From the NCBI RefSeq assembly GCF_020497125.1, contig NC_059080.1:67934618-67998617 (forward strand): a DNA stretch of 64,000 nucleotides, written 5' to 3'. Below, piece after piece: positions 13,218-56,689 of the stretch. This stretch comes from Mauremys mutica. Its lineage: Eukaryota > Chordata > Testudines > Geoemydidae. The notes under the pieces were generated by a model that worked only from the letters and a program-made list of their open reading frames with translations, had not been told where the DNA came from and did not search any database. Both the position numbers and the translations under genes were made by a program. The stretch's first letter is position 1. Every line of letters starts with the position of its first letter.

Positions 13218-15588
13218 TATCTAACAAAGTTGCTTTAGAGCTTTGGACACAAACGTGCTCTCTTATGGACTACCAAAGATGATGTGTCAGGGACACTAGT
13301 TACAGTAAATGCAGAACTAAGACCTCTCCTCAAGCAGGACAGAGGTCATAAATTTCTCTCTCACATACTTGTATACTAACGAATGGTGAGTAGACAAAAT
13401 AGCAGCTGCTATCCCCAGAGTCTTGTTTTTCTCTACCATATTGATTTTGTCATTATTTTAAGAAACAGAATGGATGACTTGCCTGTTCTTGTTCTTTTGT
13501 ACAGATTCCTGCTGCTGCCTTTTGTTTGGGGGGTAGGGGTAAGACAACTAGCCCTTGTTTCAGGAGTACTCCCAAGAACTACCAGGATTTTTTTGGGTCC
13601 CTGTGCCCCTTTAAACCTCCCACAAACAAAACAAAACAAAACAAACCGTCATGCAACAAACCAGAAAAGAGTGGCAGGGGTGGAGATAAGTCACCGTCAT
13701 CCTCAAGTAAAAATTTTTTTTATCTAAAGTTCCGCTGTAAATTTCCTAGGCAAGAAATGGAGGAACAAGCAGATTCCAATTCTTGTGGGAAAAAATATAC
13801 AGCAGGCAGAAATCTCAGTCTATTCTAGGCCTTTTCCTAGCCCAGAAAGTCATTTATATAGCAAACATGTTTCCAGCTAATAAAAGTATGTTGGAACAAG
13901 GGCTGAATATGGGATACCAGTCCCAAAAGCAACATTGCCCTGGCAATGCTGCAATCCCTACTTTCCCTGAGATATACAGTGCTATCCTGGGGATATGACC
14001 TCTTTCATTCAAAAATCAGGAAAATGTAGCACAAAAATTATCTCAAATTTTTGGCATTGAGACAGCCTTGCTGCAAGTCCAAGATGGTTTATTAATTGCT
14101 TCAGTGCAGATGTACAGGATGAATCTTTGCTCACCTATTTAATTAAACCCCCTCTCCCACATCAGAGTTTTGCAAGTTTGATGGTACCAGTCAAGGAGAA
14201 AGTTTTGAGTAAAGTTCTCCTTAAAGATATATTTATGAAAGGTTTGGGGGGCTGAGGTACATTCTCTAATTTTGTCAACCAAGGATTCTCTGTATAGGAA
14301 TTAAACTGCTCCTTAACAGTGTTAAAAGAAAGACAAAAAAAGTAAAAGGGGTTGTAAGGTTGGAGGATTCTGGTAACTGGGTGGAATCAGAATGAGTAGA
14401 CAGCTTGGCACTGAGTGTACACCGCCTCCTCTAACACATGGGAGACAAGGTAGAAGACGAGGGAGGGGGAGAGATGGTTACAGTAGTTAGAAATTGGCAC
14501 AGAATTCTCCATACAATTCATAATTTCTTCCTGAACTGGAAACTTTCTCAAAACTTCTGGAAGCTTTGAAAAACCCTTCCAATGCATGCACCAGAGCCAA
14601 GCAACTGAGGAACATGGATCTGTGAGTATATCTGACTTTAGATGTTTCTATTTCATAACAGATGGAGACTTGCAACTATGCACTTAACTGAGGGCAACTT
14701 AAGACTTTTCAGGAGCCTTGGCCAGTACAGTTCCTGCAGGAAATGCATGGCCAACGGGCAGCACAGAAATGGGAGGTCAGGTGCTGGAGCAGAAGCTAGG
14801 GGGCTGTGGCTGGATAGCCCTCATATCCCTCTCCTAGAGAGGGTCTCCAGCAATTTTTCTTTAAAGGGGCTACAGTTCAGCCATTTCTGCTGGTGGGCCA
14901 GCACATCTCCCCGCCTTGCACATGCACGCACACACACACAAAGAATAAGTAAGGATTTCATATCCCGTCCCCTACATGTAACTAACCTAGCATAAAGAAG
15001 CATGAGGCCTATTTTATAAATATTACTAATACAACAGCAGGTTCATTAGTCTAGAAGACAGCACACTTGTGCAGCAGCTCTAGCTCCACTGTAAGTAGGT
15101 AACGTTTCAAGCTACAATATATTCAGGAGTAACAAGTCATCTTTTGTCTGTTTCCAGGCACTTCTAGCAACAGGAACGCAGCAGATACCTGGTGTTAATT
15201 ATAACTCATTCAGTAAACTGACATCTAACCCTTAAATTGCTAGATTAAATCATTGTGAAGAGCACATTCCTATACACATGAAACTTACTTACATGAAGAA
15301 AGAAATATCCACAGTACTAGGATTCTCTCTTATGTAAAGATCGCCACCACAGAAGCTGGCTAAAAATACTGAGACCAGAAAAAAAAAGTCCAATTCCATT
15401 CCCTAATGTGTAAGGAGCAATGAGAATACGAAGTCCCATTTGCCCCACAGTATTTTGAAGCATGCTAACACATTCAAAACAACTCTTGTACTGTAGTGCC
15501 AACAGTTAATGGCAATATACAATTAAATCCACATAGTAATAAGATCATAGGATTCCTTTATAGGTCCCTCTCCACACTACTCTCTTAC

Positions 15589-47307
<31,719 letters not shown>

Positions 47308-47813
47308 GTCAGAAGCCTGAGCTACAGTCACATTGCGCATGCGCCTTCCGCGCACGCCCGCTGGAAGGACCCCGACTCCGCCGAACTAACCAGGCGCTGG
47401 GGCTGTCCTAAAGCATCGCCTGATCTTCCGAGTCCCCTTCTGCTCCTGTACCAGCGCTGCTGCCCTCCCCATCTCACGCTGCCCCGGTGTCCGGTTCGCA
47501 CACGCTCTCCCCGTGCGGGACCCGCGGCGTGCGAGCGGCACGAAAGGAAGGATGTGATTGGTGTGATCAGGCAGAGCCAGGACACCTATGGACGCAGGAC
47601 GATACGTCAGCCGGGTCGGTTCGGCCGAGCCGGCTCCAGATGGTGAACGGGCCGCGCGTAGGGCCCTGGGGGAACGGCTGCTGCTCGCCCGTGCAGGGCC
47701 AGGCCCCCTCCCCGGCGATCCCGAGCGCCTCACTCAGCGGCTCCCGCCCGCCCGCGCTCTGGCTCGGGGCCGTGGCTTTGGGTAGCTCGAAACGTGACAC
47801 TTCCACCCCAAAT

Positions 47814-48065
47814 GGGGGCGCGGGGGACGTTCCCCCGGGCTGGTCAGCGCCCCGGTGCGGGAGGGGGCGCGGGGGACGTTCCCCCGGGCTGGTCAGCGCC
47901 CCGGTGCGGGAGGGGGCGCGGGGGACGTTCCCCCGGGCTGGTCAGCGCCCCGGTGCGGGAGGGGGCGCGGGGGACGTTCCCCCGGGCTGGTCAGCGCCCC
48001 GGTGCGGGAGGGGGCGCGGGGGACGTTCCCCGGGCTGGTCAGCGCCCCGGTGAGGGAGGGGGCGC
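47814..48065. repeat. 49-bp GC-rich minisatellite upstream of FARSB
   Basis: Just over five tandem units beginning at 47814, 47863, 47912, 47961 and 48010, with a partial sixth at 48058. The first four units are essentially identical; the fifth has lost one C and carries tgaggga for tgcggga. Because 49 is not a multiple of 3, all three frames stay open and give repetitive pseudo-proteins. Confidence 0.95.
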
Positions 48066-48558
48066 GTTATAGGGGCTGGGGCACCGTGGTAGACAAAGCA
48101 CTGCAGCCCCCCGGGGAATGGCACCGGGCTGCCCTTCCCAGCCCTGATTGTGGGCTCGGCCTTGCAGTCCTTGACTGTGCTGGGCGCTAATGACTTGCGG
48201 GGGAGGAGACTAAAAGCTCGTACCGGGTTGTTAAAGTGATGCTCACCCAGTCAGAGTCAGAAGGCGGAGTTTCCAGACGTACGAGCTGTGCCTTGGACAA
48301 ATATAACCCCCAAATCAGTGTGAAATTTAGCTATGCAACCCACTAACACCTGCTTCCCAGCAGACTACTTCTAATGAAGAGTCTCCCCCACCCCGCAATG
48401 AATGTTATAGCTATTATGCTAGCCTGCAACCCTGGGACTTTCTTAGTAATGATAAAAGGGGATTGTTGAGGTAACAGTAAAGTGCAGTTTGCAGCATCTT
48501 TAGCTGGACATTTCAAGCGAGAAATAGTGGAAAACAGAAGATGCACTCGAGAAAGTTT

Positions 48559-48812
48559 CAGAGTAGCAGCCATGTTAGTCTGTATCTGTAAAAAGAACAG
48601 GAGTACTTGTGGCACCTTAAAGACTAACAAATTTATTTTAGCATGAGCTTTCGTGAGCTACAGCTCACTTCTTCGGATGCATAGAATGGAACACACAGAC
48701 AGGAGATATTTATACATACAGAGAACATGAAAAGGTGGAAGTATGCATAACAACAGGAAAAGTCTAATCAATTGAGATGAGCTATCATCAGCAGGAGGAA
48801 AAAAAACTTTTT
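48559..48812. mobile_element. Penelope-like (Neptune-type) tail fragment
   Basis: Begins cagagtagcagccatgttag and includes gtacttgtggcacctt, aagactaacaaatttatttt and ttcttcggatgcat. In my recollection this is the tail of a GIY-YIG Penelope-like family in turtles. Flanking GAAAGTTT at 48551-48558 and 48813-48820 may be the target duplication. Confidence 0.65.
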
Positions 48813-48820
48813 GAAAGTTT

Positions 48821-49527
48821 GTTTGCTTGAAGCTCTGCAGGTTTTGTGTCATGTTTGCATTTGGAGAGCTAAGTGCTTCTCCATTACCCCTGCACATTCT
48901 GTAGTAAATTGAACATAAAATGTTATGTAAGTGATTAGATAGTGTTAATGCCCGTTTTGCACTCTGCACTGGTGTAAATGAGTGCACAAAGAGCAGGGCA
49001 ACAGAAAATCAAGCCCCAGGAACTGAGAGACTTCTTTCTGGAAGGAGAGGAGTTGAGACCTGACTCTCTTCTGTCACACTAGTATAAATTGAGAGTAACC
49101 AATGAAATCAATAGGCTTGATGCTCTTCTAAGTTAAACTGGTGTAAATCAAGAGTAATTGTATTGAAGTCAAAGCTATGCTGATGTGTTACAGGTGTAAA
49201 TAAGAGCATGAGACCCCTAGTGTTCATGAGTCTTGCAGAGAACCCTTACCAGGGAATAGTCTCCTGGATATTGGAATTTTAATTGCCAGTCGGAGAGTCT
49301 TTCCATTGATCTGAATGGCCATTGAAATGAGCATAATAAATCTAAGAAAGGTTAGTGAGACGTGTGAGGACTAGTTACTACAGGTTAGACTATTGCTCAA
49401 CTCAGGTAATAAAAGTTGTCATTACAATTATGGAAGAAGTGAGTCTAGTTGTCTATCAGATAGTCAGTACTCAGACAAAAATTTCATTTTCATATATTTA
49501 ATATTAGTGTTTTCTTGTGCATACTGC
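48821..49527. other. Intergenic, old repeats only
   Basis: 49070-49180 has the ancient amniote 'actggtgtaaatcaagagta ... attgaagtcaa' motif. The rest shows nothing recognisable. Confidence 0.6.
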
Positions 49528-49704
49528 CCCTTTGTGACACTCTGTACCTCAGGGGAGTGCCCTGTAGCCCCCATATTAATCATTTATATATAATTGAGAT
49601 ATTTTATATAAAGCATGCCACATGAGGTATCAGGGGAAAGGTTATGATTTGCTGAAAGCCATTGTTTTACCTAAATATGTATATCATTGGTGCATCTGAA
49701 GTTG

Positions 49705-49886
49705 TGTGATTGTGGATAGCTTAGTGGTCCTTTTGAGCATTAGCCTGCTAAACCCAGTATTGTGAGCTCAGTCCTTGAGGGGGGCCACTTAGAGATCTGG
49801 AGCAAAATCAGTACTTGGTCATGCTAGTGAAGGCAGTGGGCTGGACTCAATGATCTTTTGGGGTCCCTTCCAGCTCTATGAGATAG
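49705..49886 (+). mobile_element. tRNA-derived SINE with CR1-like tail
   Basis: A-box-like tagcttagtgg at 49718-49728, a B-box-like gagctcagtcc, then ggccacttagagatctgg, aaaatcagtacttggtc and gggtcccttccagctctatg. This is the turtle/archosaur SINE pattern whose tail copies a CR1 LINE. Confidence 0.85.
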
Positions 49887-50010
49887 AATGCTGTGGGGTA
49901 TTGCCCAGTTATTAGATCCCCAGAGACTACAACAAGGGAGCTAATCAATGCCCGTGCAGGTGTTGAACAACCATCAACAGCCATTGTCCAGCAAAGGAGA
50001 TACAATTCAA

Positions 50011-50106
50011 TAAAAAGAACAGGAGTACTTGTGGCACCTTAAAGACTAACAAATTTATTTTACCATGAGCTTTCGTGAGCTACAGCTCACTTCTTCGGAT
50101 GCATTG
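50011..50106. mobile_element. Penelope-like tail fragment
   Basis: Matches the 48559 copy through aaaaagaacaggagtacttg to ttcttcggatgcat, truncated at both sides. It sits inside the solo LTR, so it is younger than the LTR. Confidence 0.75.
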
Positions 50107-50886
50107 CACAAGGCCTCACCAGGGGAATTGCTTTATCTTGCCTGGTGACTCAGCAACGCCCACCAGACATACCTGGACTTACGTTCTCCAAACATATGGA
50201 ACAAGGGTATAAAACAGAACACAGTGGTCCATGCTTGGCCTTTTCTCCCCCCTCTCCCTCGCTCAGAAGAGTGAGGGTGGCCAACAGAGGAGACTGGCCC
50301 AAGTTTCAAGGGTGAAACCTGTGTATTATGAAATGTAACATCTAGTGGAGTGAGAAAACTTGATCTAAATACTGCCTAGTGTCTCACAGGTTTAGGATTT
50401 AGATTGTGCACTTGTTTTCTTTTGTAACTAATTCTGACTTTTTGCCTGCCACTTATTTCTTAAAATCTATTGTAATCAGTAAACTTGTTTTACTATTTAT
50501 CTTTACTGGTGAGTTTGCCTGAAGTGTTTGTGACCTGAGCAGATTTATTAAAGGCTGGTGCATGTCCACTTTCCATTGATGAAGTGGCAAACTAATTAAT
50601 AAATTTGCATTGCTCAAGAAGGTATATTCCTAGAGTACAAGGCTGGGAGCTGGGGGAATGTGGCTGGCACCTTTCTCTGTGTGGTTCATGAGTGGTTCTG
50701 AGAGCATTCATGCAATCTAGCTGGGCATGTGGTGCCACATGCGATTGTACTGAGTTGTAACAGCACCTGGAGGGGTTTGCTGTTTGCCTCCAATAAGGCA
50801 TTGTGAGAGACTACCCAGAATAGTGAGTAAAGGGGGTAGAGCGATCCCACAGTCTCAGGTTGCACTCTGAGGATCCCATCACCCTT

Positions 50887-51300
50887 GTTTTATTACCTGT
50901 TCCTGGTTTGATGCTTTGTTTTTACTTCTCTTCCACTTTTCCTTAAACTTCATTTTAGTGCATATATTAATTAATTAACCTACTGTTTCATCCTATATTT
51001 ATGTTCTGCTACATTTAGTGTGTATAAGAATATACAAAAATTGAATAAGAAGCCTAACATGTAACCACCCTTTTAAACACTCTTCAATTAAATCAGATAA
51101 GTGACTAAAGCATTTCCATTCTGTCACCCTCAACTATTACAAAAACTGTCTTCAGAATTGCCTTGTTATGAATGGATTATGCTATCATGGAGATATCTGT
51201 GACGCTCCTTATCATTGTTTTCTGAGAGATGTTTTTTATTTTCATATTTCATGGTGTTTCACCCACGTTTGTGTTCATTCTTTTCTTTATCCTCCCACAT
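50887..51300. other. Intergenic, nothing recognised
   Basis: AT-rich sequence between the solo LTR and the RTE-like LINE. No gene or clear repeat is visible. Confidence 0.6.
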
Positions 51301-51465
51301 CCTCGGATGCATAGGGTGTCCACCAGTTTCCACCATTTATTTTGGTCTTATGCTGGTCTTTTCAGGCTTCTGAGTGTCATGTTGATGGATTTGGCTTCCT
51401 TCTCTATTCTACGTAATGTTTTTCTAGTTTGCCCTCTTTTTCCTCTTTCCAGGTGGTGCACATAT

Positions 51466-51822
51466 CGTAAGTGCTTCTCCAGGGCTGAAGCACCCACAGA
51501 AAAAAATTAATGTGTTCTTAGCACCCACTGGCAGCTAGCTTCCCCACTCCCCTCCAGCGTCTGCCGGCGACCCCACCAATCAACTCCTCCCCCTCCCTCC
51601 AGTGCCTCCGACCCGCCACTATCAGTTGTTCCACAGTGTGCAGGAGGCGCTGGGGGTGAGAGGAAGGAGCGGGGATGAGGTACACTCGGGGAAGGGGCTG
51701 GAACTGGGTGGGAAGAGGCGGGGTGGGGGCTTAGGCTTGGGAGAAGGGGTCAGGTGGGGGCAGAGCCTGGGGCAGAGCAGGGAGTTGAACACCCCCGGGG
51801 CCTGGAGAAGCCGGTGTCTCTG
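51466..51822. mobile_element. GC-rich MITE (gcacccac family, copy 1)
   Basis: Inserted in the RTE remnant. It has agggctgaagcacccacag near the left end and a purine-rich right half. Flanking GCACATAT (51458-51465) and GCCCATAT (51823-51830) are an imperfect 8-bp duplication. Same family as 58743-59132. Confidence 0.65.
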
Positions 51823-52255
51823 GCCCATATTATAACTTGCTGTGGAAGTTATGTTGGGGCACCCTTAAAGCATATCCTAAATACGTCTGACCATATTTGA
51901 TGCCGTAGATTGGTTTGCTCTACTCAGAATTTCTGATGTTGCAAGAAACTCTTTCCAGTGGACTTTGAAGATCTTCTGCAGGCATTTATTTTGGAATTAG
52001 TTGATCTTACCAGTTTTTGTTGTAGATTTCCATGACCTTGCTCCGTAGAGGAGGACAGACATCATGCAGGTGTTAAAAATATATATTTGTGTCAATGTCA
52101 ATCATGCTACTTTTCCAAATCTTTTCATTTTGCTGCTTTTGATATTTGTTGTTTGACATCTAACATGGTCTCACCATCATTGCACATACCACTCCTTATA
52201 TGGGTAAAATGAGTTCTAGTATTTCTTCATCTACTCTAATGGTTAATAATAAGAA

Positions 52256-54897
52256 TATAGCAGTAGGAATATATTACTGACCACCTGACCAGGATGGTGA
52301 TAATGACTGTGAAATGCTCAGGGAGATTAGAGAGGCTATTAAAATAAAAAACTCAATAATAATAATAATAATAATAATGGGGGATTACTGGGTACATGTC
52401 ACCTCAGGACAGGATGCAGAGATAAAGTTTCTTGACATCTTAAATGACTGCTTCTTGGAGCAGCTAGTCCTGGAACCCACCAGAGGAGAGGAAATTCTTG
52501 ATTTAGTCCTAAGTGGAGCACAGGATCTGGTCCAAGAGGTGAATATAGCTGGACCGCTTGGTAATAGTGACCATAATATAATTAAATTGAATATCCCTGT
52601 GGCAGGAAAAACACCGCAGCGGCCCAACACTATAGCTTTTAATTTCAGAAAGGGGAACGACACAAAAATAAGGAGGTTAGTTAAACAGAAATTAAAGGAT
52701 ACAATGCTAAAAGTGAAATCTCTGCAAGCTGCATGGAAACTTTTTAAAGACATCATAATAGAGACTCCATTTAAATGTATACCCCAAATTAAAAAACATA
52801 GTAAGAGAACCAAAAAAGAGCCACCGTGGCTAAACAACAAAATAAAAGAAGCAGTGAGAGGCAAAAAGGCATCCTTTAAAAAGTGGAAGTTAAATCCTAG
52901 TGAGGAAAATAGAAAGGAGCATAAACACTGGCAAATGAAGTGTAAAGATACAATTAGGAAGGCCAAAAATGAATTTGAGGAGCAGTTAGCCAAAAACTCA
53001 AAAAGTAATAGCAAAATTTTTTTGTAAAGTACATCAGAAGCAGGAAGCCTGCTTAACCACCAGTGGGGCCACTGGACCATTGAGGTGCTAAAGGAGCACT
53101 CAAGGACAATAAGGCCATTGCAGAGAAACTAAATGAATTATTTGCATTGGTCTTCACGGCTGAGAAGGTGAGTAAGATTCCCAAACCTGAGCCATTCTTT
53201 TTAGGTGACAGATCTGAGGAACTGTCCCAGATTGAGGTATCGTTAGAGGAGGTTTTGGAACAAATTAAACAGCAATAAGTCACCAGGACCAGATGGTATT
53301 CACCCAAGAGTTCTGAAGAAACTCAAATGTGAAATTGCAAAACTACTAAGTGTAGTCTGTAACCTATCATTTAAATCAGCTTCTGTACCAGATGACTGGA
53401 GGATAGCTAATGTGACGCCAATTTTTAAAAAGGACTCCAGAGGTGATCCTGGCAATTACATGCCTGTAAGCCTGACTTCAGTACCAGGCAAACTGGTTGA
53501 AACTATAATAAAGAACAATATTGTCAGACATATAGATTAACATCATTTGTTGAGGAAGAGTCAACATAGTTTTAATAACGGGAAATCATGCCTCACCAAA
53601 CTACTAGAATTATTTGAGGGGGTCAACAAGGGGATCCAGTGGATATAGTGTACTTGGATTTTCAGAAAGTCTTTGACAAGGTCCCTCACCAAAGGCAAAA
53701 GCAAAGTAACTGCCACGGGATAAGAGGGAAGGTGCTCTCATGGATTGGTAACTGGTTAAAAGATAGGAAACAAAGGATAGGTATAAATGATCTGTTTTCA
53801 GAATGGGGAAAGGTAAATATTGGTGTCCCCCAGGGGTCTGTTCTGGGACCAGTCCTATTCAACATATTCTTAAATATCTAGAAAAAGGGGTAAATAGTGA
53901 GGTGGCAAAATTTGCAGATGATACAAAATTACTAAAAATAGTTAAGACCCAGGCAGACTGCGAAGAGCTACAAAAGGATTTTTCGTAACTGGGCAACAAA
54001 ATGGCAGATGAAATTTAATGCTGATAAATGCGAAGTAATGCACATTGGAAAGCATAATCCCAACTATACATATAAAATGATGGGGTCTAAATTAGCAGTT
54101 ACCACTCAGGAAAGAGATCTTGGAGTCATTGTGGATAGTTCTCTGAAAACATCCACTCAATGTGCAGCGACAGTCAAAAAGGCGAACAGAAAGCTGAGGA
54201 TAATTAAGAAAGAGATATATAATAGTACAGAAAATATCATGTTGCCTATCTATAAATCCATGGTACACCCACATCTTGAATACTGTGTGCAGATGTGGTT
54301 GCCCCATCTCAAAAAAGATATATTGGAATTGGAAAAGTTTCAGAAAAGGGCAACAAAAATGATTAGGGGTATGGAACGGCTTCCATATGAGGAGAGATTA
54401 ATAAGACTGGGACTTTTCAGCTTGGAAAAGAGACGGCTAAGGAGAGGTATGATTGAGGTCTATAAAATCATGACTGATGTAGAGAAAATAGATAAGTGTT
54501 GTTTATTACTTCTCATAGCACAAGAACTATGCGCCACCAAATGAAATTAATAGCAGATTTAAAATAAATAAAAGGAAGTATTTCTTCACTCAACACACAA
54601 TCAACCTGTGGAACTCCTTGCCAAAGGATGTTGTGAAGGCCAAGACCATAACAGGATTCAAAAAAGAACTAGATAAATTCATGGAGGATAGGTCCATCAA
54701 TGACTATTAGCCAGGGTGGGAAGGAATGGTGTCCCTAGCCTCTGTTTGCCAGAATCTGGGAATGAGCAACAGGGGATGGATCACTTGAAGATTAGCTGTT
54801 CTGTTCATTCCCTCTGGGACACCTGGCACTGGCCACTGTTGGAAGACAGGATACTGGGCTAGATGGCCCAGTAGGGCCATTCTTATGTTCTTATGTT
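52256..54897 (+). mobile_element. CR1 LINE, 5'-truncated, degraded ORF2
   Basis: About 2.6 kb. It starts inside the endonuclease domain (FLDILNDCFLEQLVLEPTRG, then GNSDHN) and runs through reverse transcriptase motifs: VYLDFQKVFDKVPH at about 53645-53690, GVPQGSVLGPVLFN at about 53823-53865, FADDTK at 53911-53928, then GVIVDSSLKTSTQC and PYEERLIRLGLFSLEKRRLR. Stops and frameshifts (first near 53025, again near 53876 and 53988) show it is dead. The 3' end is the CR1 octamer repeat attcttatgttcttatg. Confidence 0.95.
52352..52378. repeat. (AAT)n microsatellite inside CR1
   Basis: About nine AAT units expanded within the CR1 endonuclease region, giving an artefactual poly-Ile run in translation. 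Confidence 0.9.
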
Positions 54898-55249
54898 GCT
54901 TTTCTAGCTCTGATAGCCTTATATTTTGTCTTCCCCTTGGTGATGAACAGGCCAATATGTTTTGTTGTACCTGCCAAAAGCCGGGTCTCTTCTTCCATTA
55001 AGTGACATGTTAAACTAAGCCGAACAATGTTATCAGCAAAAATTAGGTCCTCCAATTGTGGTTTATCATCTATCCATAAAAATGATATGCTGTTATTGAT
55101 TCTTTATAAAAGCTATAGCTCTGTAGAGAGGACAACATAACAGTAATGTCTCTCCCACATAAGAAGTCAAAGTCTGTCTGTCTTGCACAGAAATAATCCC
55201 CTCTCTTTCTTTGGGACTATATGGCAAGGTAAACTAGTTCTCTTCCTGT

Positions 55250-56450
55250 CTTGTAGCTCGTGTAGGGCCCCAGAATAGCTAGGGACGGTCCTAGCTCAGG
55301 GCCCTGAGTGTCTAACCCTCAGGGCAGACTGTCAAAGAAGTAGGGCAGAGACTCCAAACTGGTTGTGTTTTATAATTAAATTTCACCAACCCAGTAACAA
55401 ATGTGAACTCCTAAAGCGATATAACAGGCTTACCATAGAGTCACAGACTGTCCTCTGGGGCATTCCAGTCTATTTTGTCACCTAGGCAAGCTGGATTTAC
55501 TGATAGTTCCTATACACCAAAAATATTCAGGTTGTTTCCAGTCCTAAGAGACCAGTCACTTACCCAGTTCAATTTGTACTTTAGATCTCTCACCAAAGAC
55601 AATACTTGTAGCCAGTCCTATATTAAACTAACTAAAGATTTATTAATTTGAAAAAAGAAATGAGACAGTAACCACAAGGCTAAAGCAAGCAAATTTATAT
55701 ACACAAATGAGTTACAGTCTGTGGTTTTAAAAGGTGACAATGTTGTTGTAACCTGTCAGCTCTGAATGTATTTTAGGGCTAACCCAAGTTGACCGTGGGG
55801 AATCTCTGCTTCTGTTTCGTAGCTCTGACCCTGTCAGAGACCAAATAGCAAAAGAGATGAGAAACTGAAATTTTTTTCCTGCCAGATATATTTCTTTCTT
55901 TCTTCCAGAATTCAAACTGATGGGAGGAGCCCTTTTTCTTTAGCCTCTTCTTGGGTGTTAAGAGGCAATTAAGAAAGTCTTTGTGTTGTGATGTCCCACG
56001 ATGGCCCATTTAGTTGCGATAGCTTTCTTGATGAGCAGGAGACAATCTTCCTGACATGTCCACAGTTCCAGACCAAACGTTTTTTACAGTTATAAAGCAA
56101 AAAACTTAAATATTACCTTACAGCAGGTGATAAAGATAAGTGAGATTAACACATGCAGCAATTTACAAGCATTTCATAAAGCTTAAAACACTAAACACAA
56201 CGTTATGAGTTCGATACCCACCTTAGCCATATTAACACACAGGTGAAACAGCCTGACTTCCTGCAATGAATTTGTCAGTGCTTGACTAGGGCCTAAAGCT
56301 TTGGCAAGAGCTGGCCCCTCGTTTGACAGCATTACATAGCCAAGCTGTAAATTAGGGAGAGTTGGTAATACTGTAATGGACCCACACCCCTGGGTTGGAC
56401 ATGCCTGCATGCACACACACCAGAGTGGGCAGAGGAAGTTGAAAAACTTA
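55250..56450 (-). repeat. Probable dispersed repeat (LTR-like), antisense
   Basis: The sequence from gtagggccccagaatagcta through cctaggcaagctggatttac, aaagatttattaatttga and gtgttgtgatgtcccac feels familiar as a turtle dispersed repeat. Its reverse strand has AATAAATC in the right sense for a polyadenylation signal. I could not find both ends, so class and limits are uncertain. Confidence 0.4.
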
Positions 56451-56689
56451 GACCAAAATTAGTGTAATTTTAAAAAAATCATATTTGGGCCAATCTCATG
56501 ATTTTTTGGAGATTGACTTGTGATTTTTGAACCTTTGGGGTTGGCCATACTGTTCAGTGGCCGTAGACATATGGAGGCGGCTGCTTAAAACTATGGGGAA
56601 AGACTTAGGCTGTTTTCACTCTGCTCATATTTGTTGGCTCCAGGCCCCTAACACGGGGCACCTTTCTCACAGTCTGATGGTGCGGGGTA

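Larger units (their letters stand above)
1..15588 (-). other. FARSB: FARSB intron 16 (partial)
   Basis: No segment here encodes the expected C-terminal exon (FFPGRCAE... to the C-terminus), so the intron probably extends beyond position 1. It holds the MIR-like, Tigger-like and small inverted repeats listed below, short A-rich and (AAAC)n tracts near 5776-5803 and 13622-13645, and otherwise unremarkable AT-rich DNA. The 60-140 aa open frames in it are not conserved proteins that I recognise. Confidence 0.75.
49533..50881 (+). mobile_element. Solo LTR with nested SINE and Penelope-like fragment
   Basis: Starts TGTGACACTCTG and ends CCCATCA, with 5-bp target duplications CCCTT at 49528-49532 and 50882-50886. 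On the plus strand a TATAAAA box at 50208-50214 precedes AATAAA at 50598-50603. It is interrupted by a tRNA-derived SINE (about 49705-49886) and a Penelope-like piece (50011-50106). No coding interior is present, so it is a solo LTR. Class (Ty3/Gypsy or endogenous retrovirus) is not decided by the sequence. Confidence 0.75.
51300..55135 (-). mobile_element. RTE-like LINE remnant, split by a MITE and a CR1
   Basis: Three minus-strand pieces. 54898-55135 encodes a degraded RT segment with LEDLIFADNIV-like FADD region and GLFITKGKTKYKA. 51823-52255 encodes SVLLYGARSWKSTTKTGKIN and the KCLQKIF region. 51300-51465 encodes a C-terminal RNKW-type end (SLKRPA, DQNKWWKLVDTLC). Read in order they make one RTE-type reverse transcriptase C-terminal half with several stops. 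Confidence 0.72.

Noticed and set aside
47487..48053. 188-aa open frame with PPGWSAPRCGRGRG repeats
   Set aside because: It is the 49-bp minisatellite read through in successive frames within a CpG island. Equivalent frames are open in the other phases too, so there is no coding signal.
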